Shown: positions 8,898-19,267, counted from the first letter of the stretch. The stretch is 38,701 bases of DNA from Chitinophagaceae bacterium (GCA_013694745.1 JACDBU010000136.1:1-38701), one strand, 5' to 3'. Program-made: numbers and translations. The notes: a model not told the origin generated them from the letters alone.

Positions 8898-10184
8898 TTA
8901 TTTTGCAGATTCGGCTGCTGTTATAAAATGCATCAGCTCAATAATACTAACAGGTTGTTCCTTATCATCCAGCTCCAATACAACGCAATATCCATTTGCT
9001 CCTCCCGCCTTCAGCAATGCATTTATTAATTTTTGCTGATCACTCTCAATTCTTTTTCCATTCCATATCTCTTTTGTGCAAAGGCAACCCTGCGAAGGTG
9101 TTAATGGATAAAATGGTTTGCCTTTATAATATTCCGGACTTATGGTAGTGCCGTGTGAAATAATTTCTGTACGCCCGGCCAAACCGGCAAAGTATGATCC
9201 ATATAGTGGTGTATAATTTTTTAAGGCCGGGGGCAGCAATTGTTTATAACGGACTTTACTCCAAACAGTATCATCTATCGTTTCATCATGGAAAAATTTT
9301 TGCATGCTTGTTTCTATTGGCATCGATAATTGAATGTTAGGACTAGGCCCGATAAAATTACTCATGGAAACATCAAAGCCATGCATCCGGAAAATGCCCT
9401 GAGGTGTATTGCCATTGGTTAAATAGCCCGGGAGGTTGGTAATGCTCCTGGCCAATTGCGGAACGTTGAAAAGCTGGCCCATACTGTCTTTTATGAAATC
9501 CCCGTTTTTATCCCGGATGATAACGAGCCCGGGATGATCACGGTTGCTGCGTTGAAAACTATACATGATAATTTCCCCTGGTAAAAATTTTTTACTTAGC
9601 AGATCAGGAAAAAATGGGTTTTTAATTAAAGGTACCGGCGGAAATTTAAGATCAAGGAGATGATCGCTTAGCATGCTGATCAAAGGATCATCGGGCAGCT
9701 CGGAAAACTTTTTTATGATGGTCTCTTCTAAATTATCAAGTGTTAAACCATCATGATTTACCTGCAGGATATATTCAGCACACATTGCAAAAACTTTCGG
9801 GTCATTTGTTTCCTGCAATAATGCTGAAATTTCATTTATATAAATGCCCGGATAATTTGTATAAGCAAGCTCCATCAGTTCCCTTTGAAAAATTGCACTT
9901 CTAGATTGAAGGGAATCAAAGGCCTTATTTATTTTTTCATCAACCCAGTTGTTTTTATAGAGCAATAATTCGAGTGCGCTAAAAGCCTCTGCCCACCGGT
10001 CTTCTGTCGAATCGTTTAAAGAAAAAGATAAATTTTTATTGATGGAATTATTGACAAGGTTACGGAATAATTTGATCCTTGCTGCGGGGGTAGTGTATGA
10101 TGTATATAAATTATCCTGCGCATTAATTGTTAGCTGCAATAATACGAGGCAAATAAAAATCAAATATTTTTTATGGCTTAACAA
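8898..10184 (-). CDS. Secreted L,D-transpeptidase-like (YkuD-like) protein, long N-terminal domain
   Basis: The 428-residue product has a signal peptide ending LTINAQD. Residues 25-200 look helical and are not recognised. The C-terminal half has features of the L,D-transpeptidase fold: a TPQGIF segment at 260-265, a His in ISHGTTISP (H344) and a nucleophile-like Cys in LTPSQGCLC (C367). L,D-transpeptidases use a conserved His and a Cys in a [S/T]xGC context, with TPxG on an earlier strand. The match is by motif only and the spacing is atypical, so catalysis is plausible but unproven. If active it would cross-link or anchor peptidoglycan in the periplasm. It lies between aspS and rarA on the same strand. 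Confidence 0.6.
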   Translation of the reverse strand: MLSHKKYLIFICLVLLQLTINAQDNLYTSYTTPAARIKLFRNLVNNSINKNLSFSLNDSTEDRWAEAFSALELLLYKNNWVDEKINKAFDSLQSRSAIFQRELMELAYTNYPGIYINEISALLQETNDPKVFAMCAEYILQVNHDGLTLDNLEETIIKKFSELPDDPLISMLSDHLLDLKFPPVPLIKNPFFPDLLSKKFLPGEIIMYSFQRSNRDHPGLVIIRDKNGDFIKDSMGQLFNVPQLARSITNLPGYLTNGNTPQGIFRMHGFDVSMSNFIGPSPNIQLSMPIETSMQKFFHDETIDDTVWSKVRYKQLLPPALKNYTPLYGSYFAGLAGRTEIISHGTTISPEYYKGKPFYPLTPSQGCLCTKEIWNGKRIESDQQKLINALLKAGGANGYCVVLELDDKEQPVSIIELMHFITAAESAK

Positions 10185-10238
10185 ATTTTTGGAAGTATTA
10201 CTAAGAGGCTGGCCTTGTTAATGGCCAAATATCTCCGG

Positions 10239-12098
10239 TCATTTCAGATCAAGCTTTATTTGTAATTCATCAAACTGTTTGTCATCTATCGTGGAAGGCG
10301 CATCCATCATCACATCCCTGCCACTGTTGTTTTTTGGGAATGCGATAAAATCACGTATGGTTTCACTGCCACCTATAATTGCACAGAGGCGATCAAAACC
10401 ATACGCAATACCGCCATGCGGAGGCGCACCGTATTCAAAAGCACCCAGTAAAAATCCGAATTTATGCTGCGACTCTTCCCTGCTCATACCTAATGCAGCA
10501 AACATTTTTTCCTGCAGGTCACGTTGATAGATCCGGATAGAACCACCACCTACTTCGTTGCCGTTCAAAACCATATCATATGCATTGGCTTTGATATTTG
10601 CATAAGGATGTTGCAAATAATTATCGGCATCTGCAATGGACGGATCATTGTTGATCATTACTTCGATATGGTCTGGTTTAGGAGAAGTAAACGGGTGATG
10701 CCGTGCTACCCACCTGTTGCTTTCATTGTCGTATTCAAATAATGGAAAATCAGTAACCCACAACAATTTAAATTCTTCAGGGTTACGCATGCCCAACCTA
10801 TCGGCCATGTATAAACGAAGATCACTGATGGCTTTTCTTGTCCGCTCTTCTTTGCCGGCCAATATTAAAATAAGATCACCAGGATTAGCGTGGCATTTCT
10901 CTGCCAGCGATTTTAACTTCTCCGCTGTAAAAAATTTGTCGAAGCTGCTTTTGAGTGTATTATCAACATTGTATTTTATAAATGCAAGTCCGCCCATACC
11001 GATCTGGGGGCGCTTAACCCAATCAATCAATTCGTCTGTTTGTTTTCTTGAATAATCACTGCATCCCGGAACGGCAATGGCTAAAACGGTTTCAGCATTA
11101 TCGAAAACCGGGAAACCTGTACCACCCTCAATCCCGATGGCATTCGGGAAACCGGCAGGGGAAACTTCCGAAGCTTTCTTTCTTGATTGAAATATGGTAT
11201 TTGGAAATTTCAAATTTGTGAGCTTCATATCAAACCTGATATCCGGCTTATCATTTCCATAATTCCACATTGCATCTTCCCAAGTCATTCTTTGTACGGG
11301 TAAATTGTAATCCAAATCCTTTACTTCTTTAAAAATGTATTTCACCATGCCTTCAAACATTTGTAAAATATCTTCCTGTTCCACGAAAGCCATTTCACAA
11401 TCGATCTGTGTAAACTCGGGCTGGCGGTCGGCTCTCAGGTCTTCGTCGCGAAAGCATTTTACGATCTGGTAATACCGGTCATACCCACTCACCATCAGCA
11501 ATTGCTTGAATGTTTGTGGCGATTGCGGCAGGGCATAAAATTGCCCGGGATTCATCCGGCTGGGCACTACAAAATCCCGTGCACCCTCGGGTGTTGATTT
11601 TATTAAAAAAGGTGTTTCTATATCTATGAAATTATGCTGGTGCAAATAATTCCTGGCAGCACGGTTAACGGCATAACGCAATTCTATATTTTTTTTTACG
11701 GCGTTTCTCCGCAGGTCCAAAAATCGGTACTTCATCCTGATATCATCTCCTCCATCTGTATCATCCTGGATAGTGAATGGAGGTAAAGCCGACCTGTTTA
11801 AGATGGAAAATTCTGATACCAGGATCTCAATATCGCCTGTGGGAATATTTGCATTTTTATTACTGCGTGCATTTACTTTTCCCTTAACCTGCAAAACAAA
11901 TTCACGGCCCAGCGGGTTAGCATCCAGCTTTTCATTCAGTGATTCAGAAAATAATAATTGGGTTAGTCCATAGCGGTCGCGAAGATCTACAAATGTTATG
12001 CTGCCAAATTTCCGAATGGTTTGTACCCAACCGGAAAGGGTAATTTCTTTATCGAAGTCGGTTGTTCTTAATTCTCCACAAGTATGTGTTCTATACAT
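10239..12098 (-). CDS. aspS: Aspartate--tRNA ligase (bacterial type)
   Basis: The ATG at 12098 ([11 protein letters not shown]) is the family start; the ORF-track start 19 codons upstream adds an unrelated leader. The 619-residue protein has the N-terminal OB-fold anticodon-binding domain (VTLSGWV-type, here [23 protein letters not shown]). The class IIb core follows, with motif 2 [18 protein letters not shown] and motif 3 [14 protein letters not shown]. The bacterial GAD insertion domain lies between motifs 2 and 3. It charges tRNA-Asp; discrimination against tRNA-Asn cannot be judged by eye. A -7-like box (TATATTTG) lies about 90 bases upstream. Confidence 0.97.
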   Translation of the reverse strand: MYRTHTCGELRTTDFDKEITLSGWVQTIRKFGSITFVDLRDRYGLTQLLFSESLNEKLDANPLGREFVLQVKGKVNARSNKNANIPTGDIEILVSEFSILNRSALPPFTIQDDTDGGDDIRMKYRFLDLRRNAVKKNIELRYAVNRAARNYLHQHNFIDIETPFLIKSTPEGARDFVVPSRMNPGQFYALPQSPQTFKQLLMVSGYDRYYQIVKCFRDEDLRADRQPEFTQIDCEMAFVEQEDILQMFEGMVKYIFKEVKDLDYNLPVQRMTWEDAMWNYGNDKPDIRFDMKLTNLKFPNTIFQSRKKASEVSPAGFPNAIGIEGGTGFPVFDNAETVLAIAVPGCSDYSRKQTDELIDWVKRPQIGMGGLAFIKYNVDNTLKSSFDKFFTAEKLKSLAEKCHANPGDLILILAGKEERTRKAISDLRLYMADRLGMRNPEEFKLLWVTDFPLFEYDNESNRWVARHHPFTSPKPDHIEVMINNDPSIADADNYLQHPYANIKANAYDMVLNGNEVGGGSIRIYQRDLQEKMFAALGMSREESQHKFGFLLGAFEYGAPPHGGIAYGFDRLCAIIGGSETIRDFIAFPKNNSGRDVMMDAPSTIDDKQFDELQIKLDLK

Positions 12099-12188
12099 TT
12101 TTGATAACGGGTTGCGTGTTTTTATTGACAGGCTTTTGTATAATATTCCTAACAAAAGTCTTGCTTTTTACAAAAAATTGTTAAGCCG

Positions 12189-12196
12189 CAAATATA
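12189..12196 (-). promoter_or_regulatory. -7 box candidate upstream of aspS
   Basis: On the minus strand this reads TATATTTG followed by C, a perfect match to the Bacteroidota TAnnTTTG element. No good TTTG -33 element was found at 19-21 bases. Initiation here would give an aspS leader of roughly 80 bases. Confidence 0.35.
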
Positions 12197-12243
12197 ATAA
12201 AGAATGGGTAGAGAAAGGATTCAACAAACTTTTGGATGTTCAA

Positions 12244-12258
12244 AACTTTACTAAAGTT
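12244..12258. repeat. 15-nt perfect palindrome in the A2M-aspS intergenic region
   Basis: AACTTTA, one central base, TAAAGTT. It lies between the A2M stop and the aspS -7-like box. It could be a weak hairpin after the A2M gene or an operator; nothing in the sequence decides between them. Confidence 0.4.
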
Positions 12259-12305
12259 AGAACCGGTTATCTTATATCACAATCACTGCAGTGGAATCAC
12301 ACCTT

Positions 12306-15300
12306 TTATTCTGCAACGGTAACTCTCACCCCTTCACTATGCGCAGTAAACTCCGGCGCATACATACATTGAATAGTGGTAATACCATTACTGAAGTTGC
12401 CGCTGTGTGTCACAAACATCGGGTATTCAAAAACGTAAGTGCCTTTATTCAAATAACTAAAAAAGAAATTTGTGCTGGCATCTTTTGTAGTTTCATAATA
12501 ACCAAGGCCACCCTGGTATTTATATTCACTGATAACATTGGTTGGCTCCATGCAGGCAGCGCGCATATCTTTCATATGAACATATTCCATGTCGCGGTCA
12601 ACCCGTAATTCAATGCGTACTTTTATTTTGTCACCAACCTTTAACCCGGTGCCTCCATTAACTGGTGTTAGCACCGGGCCCCTGTCTGTGTTTTTTTCTA
12701 TGAATAATTTTTTGCTGAGTTTTAATGGCGTTTCAGAAAAAGTTATTTTATCAAGATTTTCAAAGTACTGCCAGTAAACAGCTCCCCACCCAACTGCGCC
12801 CCCTGGTTGAGGAACTTTGGAATCTGATCTCATGGTCACCGAGATATTTCCCATTTCCGGTTTTACTTTATCGCCATCGATCCTCGTTTTAAAATAGCCG
12901 GTGCCAGCTTCCTGCTTTTCATCGTTACTGTTGATGACTGTATTACCCAGTTTTATTGTTACATTTTTTTCTTCATCCAGCAGCCCTTTAGCTTTAGTGT
13001 CGCTACCTTGTAATAATAAAGCATAACATGCTTCTGCAGTTGCTTTGGTAGTGTGCCAGTTGTTGGTTTGTTTATTTTTGAGCAGCCAGGTTTTAAGATC
13101 ATCCACTGCTTTTTGATCTTTATCAACTTCATCAAAAGCTTCGATCATCATAGCCTGAGATTCAACAGGGGCCTGGTACCACCAGTAGCCACCCACATTC
13201 CATTCTTTCCAATACATTCCCAACTCATCATTATTAATTGAATTTTCTTTGAGCGATCTTGTGATGGCATGCGGGGTTATGTTATCGTTTGTTCTGAAAA
13301 GAGAAAGCGCTATCATCCCCTGCATATATTTACTCTCACTGAGCCAATATTTTTTTGATTGCTCATGGTAATAGTTATATGCAGTAAGGGACGCCGCAGC
13401 AACCGGGTATTCAGGGAAGAAACTGCGCATGTACAGGTATTGTATGGCAATAGAGCCTAAGTTATTATTTTTTAGATTTGATTTGTATTTAATGAGATTA
13501 TCATAATCCTCTTTGATCTTCCTGTCTAAATAAGGGATTGCTGTATTTAATATGGCCTTCAATTTTTCTTCATGATCCTTTTTGTAAGCCTTTATTTTTT
13601 TTATATGACCAATACCGGTTACAATATATTGGGTAATGTATCTATCGTCGGGACCGCCTTTGAACCAGACGAATCCACCGTTAGGAGCTTGCATGTCCTT
13701 TAATTTTGCGATAGATGTTTCGAGTTCATTACTCATGCGAACCATATCAAACAACAAGGCAATGTTTTTCTTTTGTTGTGTTTCATTTTGCTCTTCCAGT
13801 ACCCATGGTGTTTCCTGCAACAGCACTGATTTTAATTCTTCATTTTTTTGAAGATTGCTTAACAACGCCGCAGTATCCGTGATCTTCCATTTTTCAAAAA
13901 CGGCTTTTATTTTTGGAGAGTTGCTGACTATTTTAGACGCAATGGAATTTGCATAATAACGGTTAAAGGTTTGTTCAGCACATTCGTAAGGGTACTCCAT
14001 CAAATAGGGAAGTGCCTGTACGGCATACCAGGCAGGGTTTGTTGTAAATTCTGTGGTGAGAGAAAAATTTGATAACGTTTCACTTTTACCCGAGGTCAGT
14101 AATTTCTGGAACGTAAATGTTTTGGCAGCATTTCCCCTTACCGGTAATGGCATGGTTTCGGTTACCAGCATCCGGTTTGTAAGTACAGGAAGTGGCGCTT
14201 CTTCACCATCACTGTTGGTCCCGGCTTTGGCTACTATCCTGTAAACAACTGCATTATTGTAATTGAAAGGAATTTCAATATTGAATTTTACTACCGTGCT
14301 TTGTCCCGCTGCGGCAGTAAAATATTGTACGGGGAAAATATTTTTAAACCAGCCATCAACGGGCGTCATAGTACTTGCATTCAGCAATTGCAATTCTGCC
14401 TGTCCTGTAATTTCTTTTGCACCGAGATTTACAATTTTTGAACTGAACTCCATTTGATCGCCTTCCCGTAAAAACCTTGGCGGATCAGGTTGCACCATTA
14501 ATTCTTTTTGCGTGATGACGCTTTTTTCATTGTACCCTGTAGCAAGTTCTTTCGTGTGCGCAAAGGTCATCAGTTTCCATTGGGTAAGTGCTTGGGGAAT
14601 GGTAAAATTAAATTCAACATTACCATCTTTATCTGTTCTTAATTCCCGGAAGAAAAAAGCGGTTTCGTTGAAATTTTTCCTGATCTGGATCTGTGACTGA
14701 TCAACAAATAATATTTTATTTTCACCAGTTTTCTGTCCCTGGATAATTTCTGTAGAATCATAGATTGGATTTTCAGCTTCTTTTACTTTTGATTGCGGTG
14801 ACATTTTCTTCATCATCGGTGCCGCTCTGTCGTATGCAATTTCGTTTGCGTATCCTCTAACAAATGCGGGGTTATCAAAATGTATATAGTTCAATGCATC
14901 ATATATTTTATCTTTTGCCTGTAAATATTCTTCGCTGATCGCTCTTTCAAATGATTGAACAGAATTAAAATTTTGCACACTTATCCAGCCGCCGTAGCCA
15001 TTATAAGTTGGCCATATATCAAGTGGGCTCCAGCTGTGTGGTTTAAATTGATCCAGAGATGCATCATACATACTCACCAGCATTTCAGCTGCAACTTTTT
15101 CTCCTTTGCTCCCTGATATTTTTACTTTGTATTTTTCATCACTGCCCGGTAATGTTTTATCCCTGAAAGTTTCGTAAGTAATATCAAGCTGTTTGTTTGT
15201 CCAGGGCACGGCTACATTCCATGAATTATTATAAACACGGTTATCTTTTACAAAGAACTGGTAAACTCCAAAACCCCCACGATCCTGTTCTGTAATGGAG

Positions 15301-18300
15301 AATTCGAAAGTTTTCTTTTCATTATTTAATGAATAGAATTGGTAATTTTTCGCAAGACGGAGACCGTTATACAATGGTTTATCTAACTGCTGAATAAGAA
15401 AAATATCATTGGCAGAAGTGCCGGCTATAAAAGTTGCTTTCTCTCCCGGTTCAACAACATTTTTTACAACTGCATTCCATGAATAAGCAGGCGCAGGCAG
15501 TGGAGCGTCTTTCACATCATACAACTGGAAATATTTTACATTTTTTACGTCCTGCCCGTATTTATCTTTTGCGGTGGCTTCTATAACATACCAGCCCTGT
15601 GTAAATGGCGGATGCTTGCTATTATCCAATAGCCATATGCCAATTACGCCCGTACTGTCTTCTTTTGAAAAGATCTCATCTCCTTTTTGCCATGTTTCTT
15701 TTTTACTTTCATCCTTGTATTCGTCGTTAGGAAAATATTTTATAAATTCTTCCCTGCTCAAAATAAATTCATCCGGCTGCGCCCAATAACGTGACCTGAT
15801 AAGACGTTGTGGCGCCAGCAGTTTATAAATTTTCACCTCCACTTTTGTTGGTTCAAATTCTCCGCTTAAATTTTTTGTGCTTACTAAAAAATGATTGAGG
15901 CTGTCAACATTTATTGCATCAGCCTGCGGTAGGGTGATCTGCAGGTTCAATGATTTGTAACCTACAGGCACAATGGTATTACCACTCCTGGTTTCACCAT
16001 TTATATCCGTAACATCGGCTTCAACTTTAAAATCAAAAACGGGGTCGGTATTTTTACCAACACTAAGATCAGGAATGGCTTCAAATTCAATTATGAATTT
16101 TCCATCCGTACCTGTTTTAATTTCACCACTGGCAATTTCCAGGGGCTTGGTTTGCGGGAATCCCTTGCTCCAGAACATCCACGGATAAAGGAAGCGCGCT
16201 ACCCGGGTTACCCGGTATTTTACATTGGCGCCATCAACATTATTTCCTGCATAAGCTTTGGCAAAACCCGTAATTTTTATTTTATCATTTACCCGGTAGG
16301 AGCCTTTTACTTTTTCAAATTCCGTATAAAATTTTGGGCGTTTATATTCTTCAACTGAAAAATAAATTTCAGCATTATTATAGCCGGATGCTCTTATGGT
16401 GAACTGACCATTTAGTTGATTTTCAGGCAACCTGAATTTTCCGTTCAGTGAACCAAAATCATTTAGTAATAATTTTACCGAATCAACTTTTTGACCATTT
16501 GCATCGGTGAGCATAATAAGAATAGAATCATTGGCAACTAATAATTTTGATCTTTTGGTTTTGTAATCCTGCGTAACGCCTATGCCTTTAAAATAAACCA
16601 GTTGGCCAGGCCGGTAAATACTCCTGTCGGTAAATAAAAATATTCTTGCTTTGTCAACGTCATATTTTTTCTGGTCGTTATAACTGTTTGCATTCTCATC
16701 ACTGTTATAATTATAAGAATACTGGTAATCATCCAGGAACAATTTATCATCCTGATACAGTATGTCTAAGCGAATGGCGCGATTTTCATTTTTTTTCTGT
16801 TCTGCCAGTTTTAAATAACCATTTTTATCTGTCGTTAAAAGCTCTTTCTTTTCCATTACATCGCGGTTAACACTGTAATCATATCGCTGGGTCCACACCT
16901 GCACTTTTGCACCGGCTAACGGTTTACCGGTTTGGCGATGCAGTACAAAATATTCATTGCCATTATTCAGGTAGCTTATATTTGAAACGTACAGGTATTG
17001 CGCCGCTAATGCATTTTTACTCAGGTTAAAATCTTCTGAAACACTTGCCAGTAAAGCATATTCACCCACAGGCAAACCATCAATTTTTATTTCAGTTGAA
17101 TGGGATAAATAATCATTTTCTGGTGGCAGATCCTGTTTCCAGCTTCGTATGGCTTTTTGCTTTGTTAGTTTTACCCACAGCATGCTGTCTTCATTATTCT
17201 GTATAATTTGTTTCCTAAAATCAGGCGTAAGCTCGATAAGTCTTAAATGTATGGCAGTAAAATTTTTATAATTTACAAGTGTGCGAAAAGGTTCACCTGG
17301 TATATTTACTTTTTCTGAAGTAAGATGTATTTCCTTTCTAAGAATTTGATTTAATAAATTTTGCGCATTGATACCGCCTTCACTCCTTGGGAATTTTTTT
17401 GCAATAGTCTCTGCGAGCTCTTTAGCCTGCTTCACTGTGTACCTGGTTTCGTTGCTATTTGCATTTCTGTCTGCAGGTACCGCATTATCGTAAATTTTTT
17501 GCGCCTTTAAATAAATCGCCTGGGCAGAAGCCGGATCACCCTGGTATTTAGCTGCAAGATTATCAAGGGCGTTAATATATAAGTCAGCTTTATTATTCAT
17601 TACCCCGTATTGCAAAGCAAATGATAAACGCTCAATGTCTGCATCGATCAGTGCATCAGGCTTTGCATCGTTCTCATGAAAGAACAATAATTTTTGAAAG
17701 ATGCGTAATGCCTGGTAGTGCAATGATGCTGAGTCTTTGTTTTTAAATGTATATATAGCAAATTCACTGGCAGGTGCAAAAACCTTTATATCTTTTATTT
17801 CAAATGCATATGCAGGTTGTGAAATATCACGCTCATCATTTTTAAAATAATCCAGCGCCCGGTGTGCCAGCAAGTCATAGAGCGTAGGGCGTAAGAACCG
17901 CACATTTCCTTTTATAATTATGGCATCAAAAGGCGCAAGGCTAGTTTGCTGTAATAATTTCTCATTTTTTAAAGAAGATAAATAAAGCTCTGCTATTTTT
18001 TTATGCAGATCATCTGCTGTCCAGGTTTGTATATCATCTTTTTTAAAATTAGCAGTGTTAGTCCGGTTATATAATTTGTAGCGGTTTTGTTGAAAAAAAT
18101 TCCAATACATTTCTGCTGAAATGCTGTACAAAATAGATCTTGCCGGTTCTTTTGCAGTGATGATCTCTTTTTCAATATTTAGAATGCTGTTTATATTAGC
18201 ATCTTCCTGGATGTTTTCATTTAGCGTAACCTGGTATAACAGCGCTTTGATAACCTGTGCATCATTTTTATCTTTTTTAGCCGTCTCATAAATTACCACA

Positions 18301-18455
18301 ACTTGCTGGAGCGCAGATTTGGTTAGCCCTTTTGTTACCAGGTCATCCACTTTTTTCCATTGTTTACTATAATCATTCGGTAACTGGCCATTGGATTTTC
18401 CAACAATAAACAAGCAAACGATAACCATTAAAAATTTAAGAAAGTCAAACTTCAT
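12306..18455 (-). CDS. Alpha-2-macroglobulin family protein with thioester motif
   Basis: A very large 2049-residue exported protein. The signal peptide is MKFDFLKFLMVIVCLFIVGKSNGQ; there is no lipobox Cys. Residues 25-400 are helical and TPR-like. The MG2 domain signature FTDRSIYRPGQLVYFKG is near residue 610. The A2M family segment (FRELRTDKDGNVEFNFTIPQ) lies near 1270. The thioester-domain motif YPYECAEQTFNRYYAN places CAEQ at 1492-1495, matching the CxEQ thioester of complement C3/A2M-like proteins. Alpha-alpha toroid helices follow and a beta-rich C-terminal domain ends the protein. Bacterial A2Ms are thought to trap attacking proteases covalently in the periplasm. No penicillin-binding protein 1C gene, a frequent partner, is seen next to it. 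Confidence 0.92.
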   Translation of the reverse strand: MKFDFLKFLMVIVCLFIVGKSNGQLPNDYSKQWKKVDDLVTKGLTKSALQQVVVIYETAKKDKNDAQVIKALLYQVTLNENIQEDANINSILNIEKEIITAKEPARSILYSISAEMYWNFFQQNRYKLYNRTNTANFKKDDIQTWTADDLHKKIAELYLSSLKNEKLLQQTSLAPFDAIIIKGNVRFLRPTLYDLLAHRALDYFKNDERDISQPAYAFEIKDIKVFAPASEFAIYTFKNKDSASLHYQALRIFQKLLFFHENDAKPDALIDADIERLSFALQYGVMNNKADLYINALDNLAAKYQGDPASAQAIYLKAQKIYDNAVPADRNANSNETRYTVKQAKELAETIAKKFPRSEGGINAQNLLNQILRKEIHLTSEKVNIPGEPFRTLVNYKNFTAIHLRLIELTPDFRKQIIQNNEDSMLWVKLTKQKAIRSWKQDLPPENDYLSHSTEIKIDGLPVGEYALLASVSEDFNLSKNALAAQYLYVSNISYLNNGNEYFVLHRQTGKPLAGAKVQVWTQRYDYSVNRDVMEKKELLTTDKNGYLKLAEQKKNENRAIRLDILYQDDKLFLDDYQYSYNYNSDENANSYNDQKKYDVDKARIFLFTDRSIYRPGQLVYFKGIGVTQDYKTKRSKLLVANDSILIMLTDANGQKVDSVKLLLNDFGSLNGKFRLPENQLNGQFTIRASGYNNAEIYFSVEEYKRPKFYTEFEKVKGSYRVNDKIKITGFAKAYAGNNVDGANVKYRVTRVARFLYPWMFWSKGFPQTKPLEIASGEIKTGTDGKFIIEFEAIPDLSVGKNTDPVFDFKVEADVTDINGETRSGNTIVPVGYKSLNLQITLPQADAINVDSLNHFLVSTKNLSGEFEPTKVEVKIYKLLAPQRLIRSRYWAQPDEFILSREEFIKYFPNDEYKDESKKETWQKGDEIFSKEDSTGVIGIWLLDNSKHPPFTQGWYVIEATAKDKYGQDVKNVKYFQLYDVKDAPLPAPAYSWNAVVKNVVEPGEKATFIAGTSANDIFLIQQLDKPLYNGLRLAKNYQFYSLNNEKKTFEFSITEQDRGGFGVYQFFVKDNRVYNNSWNVAVPWTNKQLDITYETFRDKTLPGSDEKYKVKISGSKGEKVAAEMLVSMYDASLDQFKPHSWSPLDIWPTYNGYGGWISVQNFNSVQSFERAISEEYLQAKDKIYDALNYIHFDNPAFVRGYANEIAYDRAAPMMKKMSPQSKVKEAENPIYDSTEIIQGQKTGENKILFVDQSQIQIRKNFNETAFFFRELRTDKDGNVEFNFTIPQALTQWKLMTFAHTKELATGYNEKSVITQKELMVQPDPPRFLREGDQMEFSSKIVNLGAKEITGQAELQLLNASTMTPVDGWFKNIFPVQYFTAAAGQSTVVKFNIEIPFNYNNAVVYRIVAKAGTNSDGEEAPLPVLTNRMLVTETMPLPVRGNAAKTFTFQKLLTSGKSETLSNFSLTTEFTTNPAWYAVQALPYLMEYPYECAEQTFNRYYANSIASKIVSNSPKIKAVFEKWKITDTAALLSNLQKNEELKSVLLQETPWVLEEQNETQQKKNIALLFDMVRMSNELETSIAKLKDMQAPNGGFVWFKGGPDDRYITQYIVTGIGHIKKIKAYKKDHEEKLKAILNTAIPYLDRKIKEDYDNLIKYKSNLKNNNLGSIAIQYLYMRSFFPEYPVAAASLTAYNYYHEQSKKYWLSESKYMQGMIALSLFRTNDNITPHAITRSLKENSINNDELGMYWKEWNVGGYWWYQAPVESQAMMIEAFDEVDKDQKAVDDLKTWLLKNKQTNNWHTTKATAEACYALLLQGSDTKAKGLLDEEKNVTIKLGNTVINSNDEKQEAGTGYFKTRIDGDKVKPEMGNISVTMRSDSKVPQPGGAVGWGAVYWQYFENLDKITFSETPLKLSKKLFIEKNTDRGPVLTPVNGGTGLKVGDKIKVRIELRVDRDMEYVHMKDMRAACMEPTNVISEYKYQGGLGYYETTKDASTNFFFSYLNKGTYVFEYPMFVTHSGNFSNGITTIQCMYAPEFTAHSEGVRVTVAE

Positions 18456-18644
18456 ACAAAACGATTTTAATAAAGATATACAAGTAAGTCAAGTGGTTGT
18501 ATCCGGTTGGAAATTTAGATGCATCAAAATGACGATTGCATAATTACCCGTGTTAATATTTTTTTTTAAAACCTTTAAACCTGTTGTTTCTCCTGCAGTC
18601 CTAAGAAGAATAAAACCATTTTTTAAAAACAAAAATCTCACAAA

Positions 18645-19220
18645 ATGAAAATCAAAATCTTAATGTTTGCATTCGCTATTATAATAGCAGCAGGCGTAAA
18701 CGCACAAGGTAGACGCATGGCATCCCCGGCAGCACATACAATGCGCGCACATGATAACCGTAATGACAGGAGGGATATACGGAAAGATACGAGAGATGTA
18801 CACCAGGATAAAAAGGATGTATGGAACGATAAAAAAGGTGTTTGGAAGGATACAAAAAACATTAAAAATGATAAAGCAAACCGCCATGGAGATATAAAAG
18901 ATCTGCAAGGGGATAAAAAGGATATACAAACAGACAGGAAAGAATTTGTTCAGGATAAAAAAGAAGGAAATACCGGTGACCTTGCTGGAGATAAAGCAGA
19001 TCTGAAAAGTGATCGCCAGGATATTAAAGGAGATGTAAAAGATATTAAAGGTGATATCAAAGATATTCGCAATGATAAACAGGATCGCAACCAGGATATT
19101 AAAGAAATCAAGGGTGATAAAAAAGATATCATGAAAGATAAAAGAGACAGGAGAAAAGACGTGAAAGATCTAAAGCAAGATAAAAGTCCTGCGCCAGTTG
19201 TTCCGGTTCCTAATCAATAA
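18645..19220 (+). CDS. Secreted Asp/Lys-rich heptad-repeat protein
   Basis: A 191-residue protein with a signal peptide (MKIKILMFAFAIIIAAGVNAQ). Residues 38-107 form ten consecutive heptads, a five-residue insertion GNTGD follows (108-112), and ten more heptads run to 182. The short tail is APVVPVPNQ. Each heptad follows hydrophobic-x-x-D-x-x-D/E/N, for example VHQDKKD, IKGDVKD, LKSDRQD. Asp at position 4 is present in all 20 units. The rest is rich in Lys and Arg, so the protein is highly charged and probably a long helix. No enzymatic domain is present and the family is not recognised. The gene is divergent from the A2M gene and ends at a strong terminator. Confidence 0.8.
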   Translation: MKIKILMFAFAIIIAAGVNAQGRRMASPAAHTMRAHDNRNDRRDIRKDTRDVHQDKKDVWNDKKGVWKDTKNIKNDKANRHGDIKDLQGDKKDIQTDRKEFVQDKKEGNTGDLAGDKADLKSDRQDIKGDVKDIKGDIKDIRNDKQDRNQDIKEIKGDKKDIMKDKRDRRKDVKDLKQDKSPAPVVPVPNQ

Positions 19221-19237
19221 AAAAATAGTGATCAATG

Positions 19238-19267
19238 AAGTGCTCTGAAAAACAGGGCACTTTTTTT
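19238..19267 (+). terminator. Rho-independent terminator after the heptad-repeat gene
   Basis: AAGTGCTCTG, loop AAAAA, CAGGGCACTT followed by a T run. Nine of ten positions are Watson-Crick pairs and the tenth is a T-G wobble. It lies between the convergent heptad-repeat gene and sucD and can serve the plus strand directly; the sucD stop sits in the T run. Confidence 0.85.
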
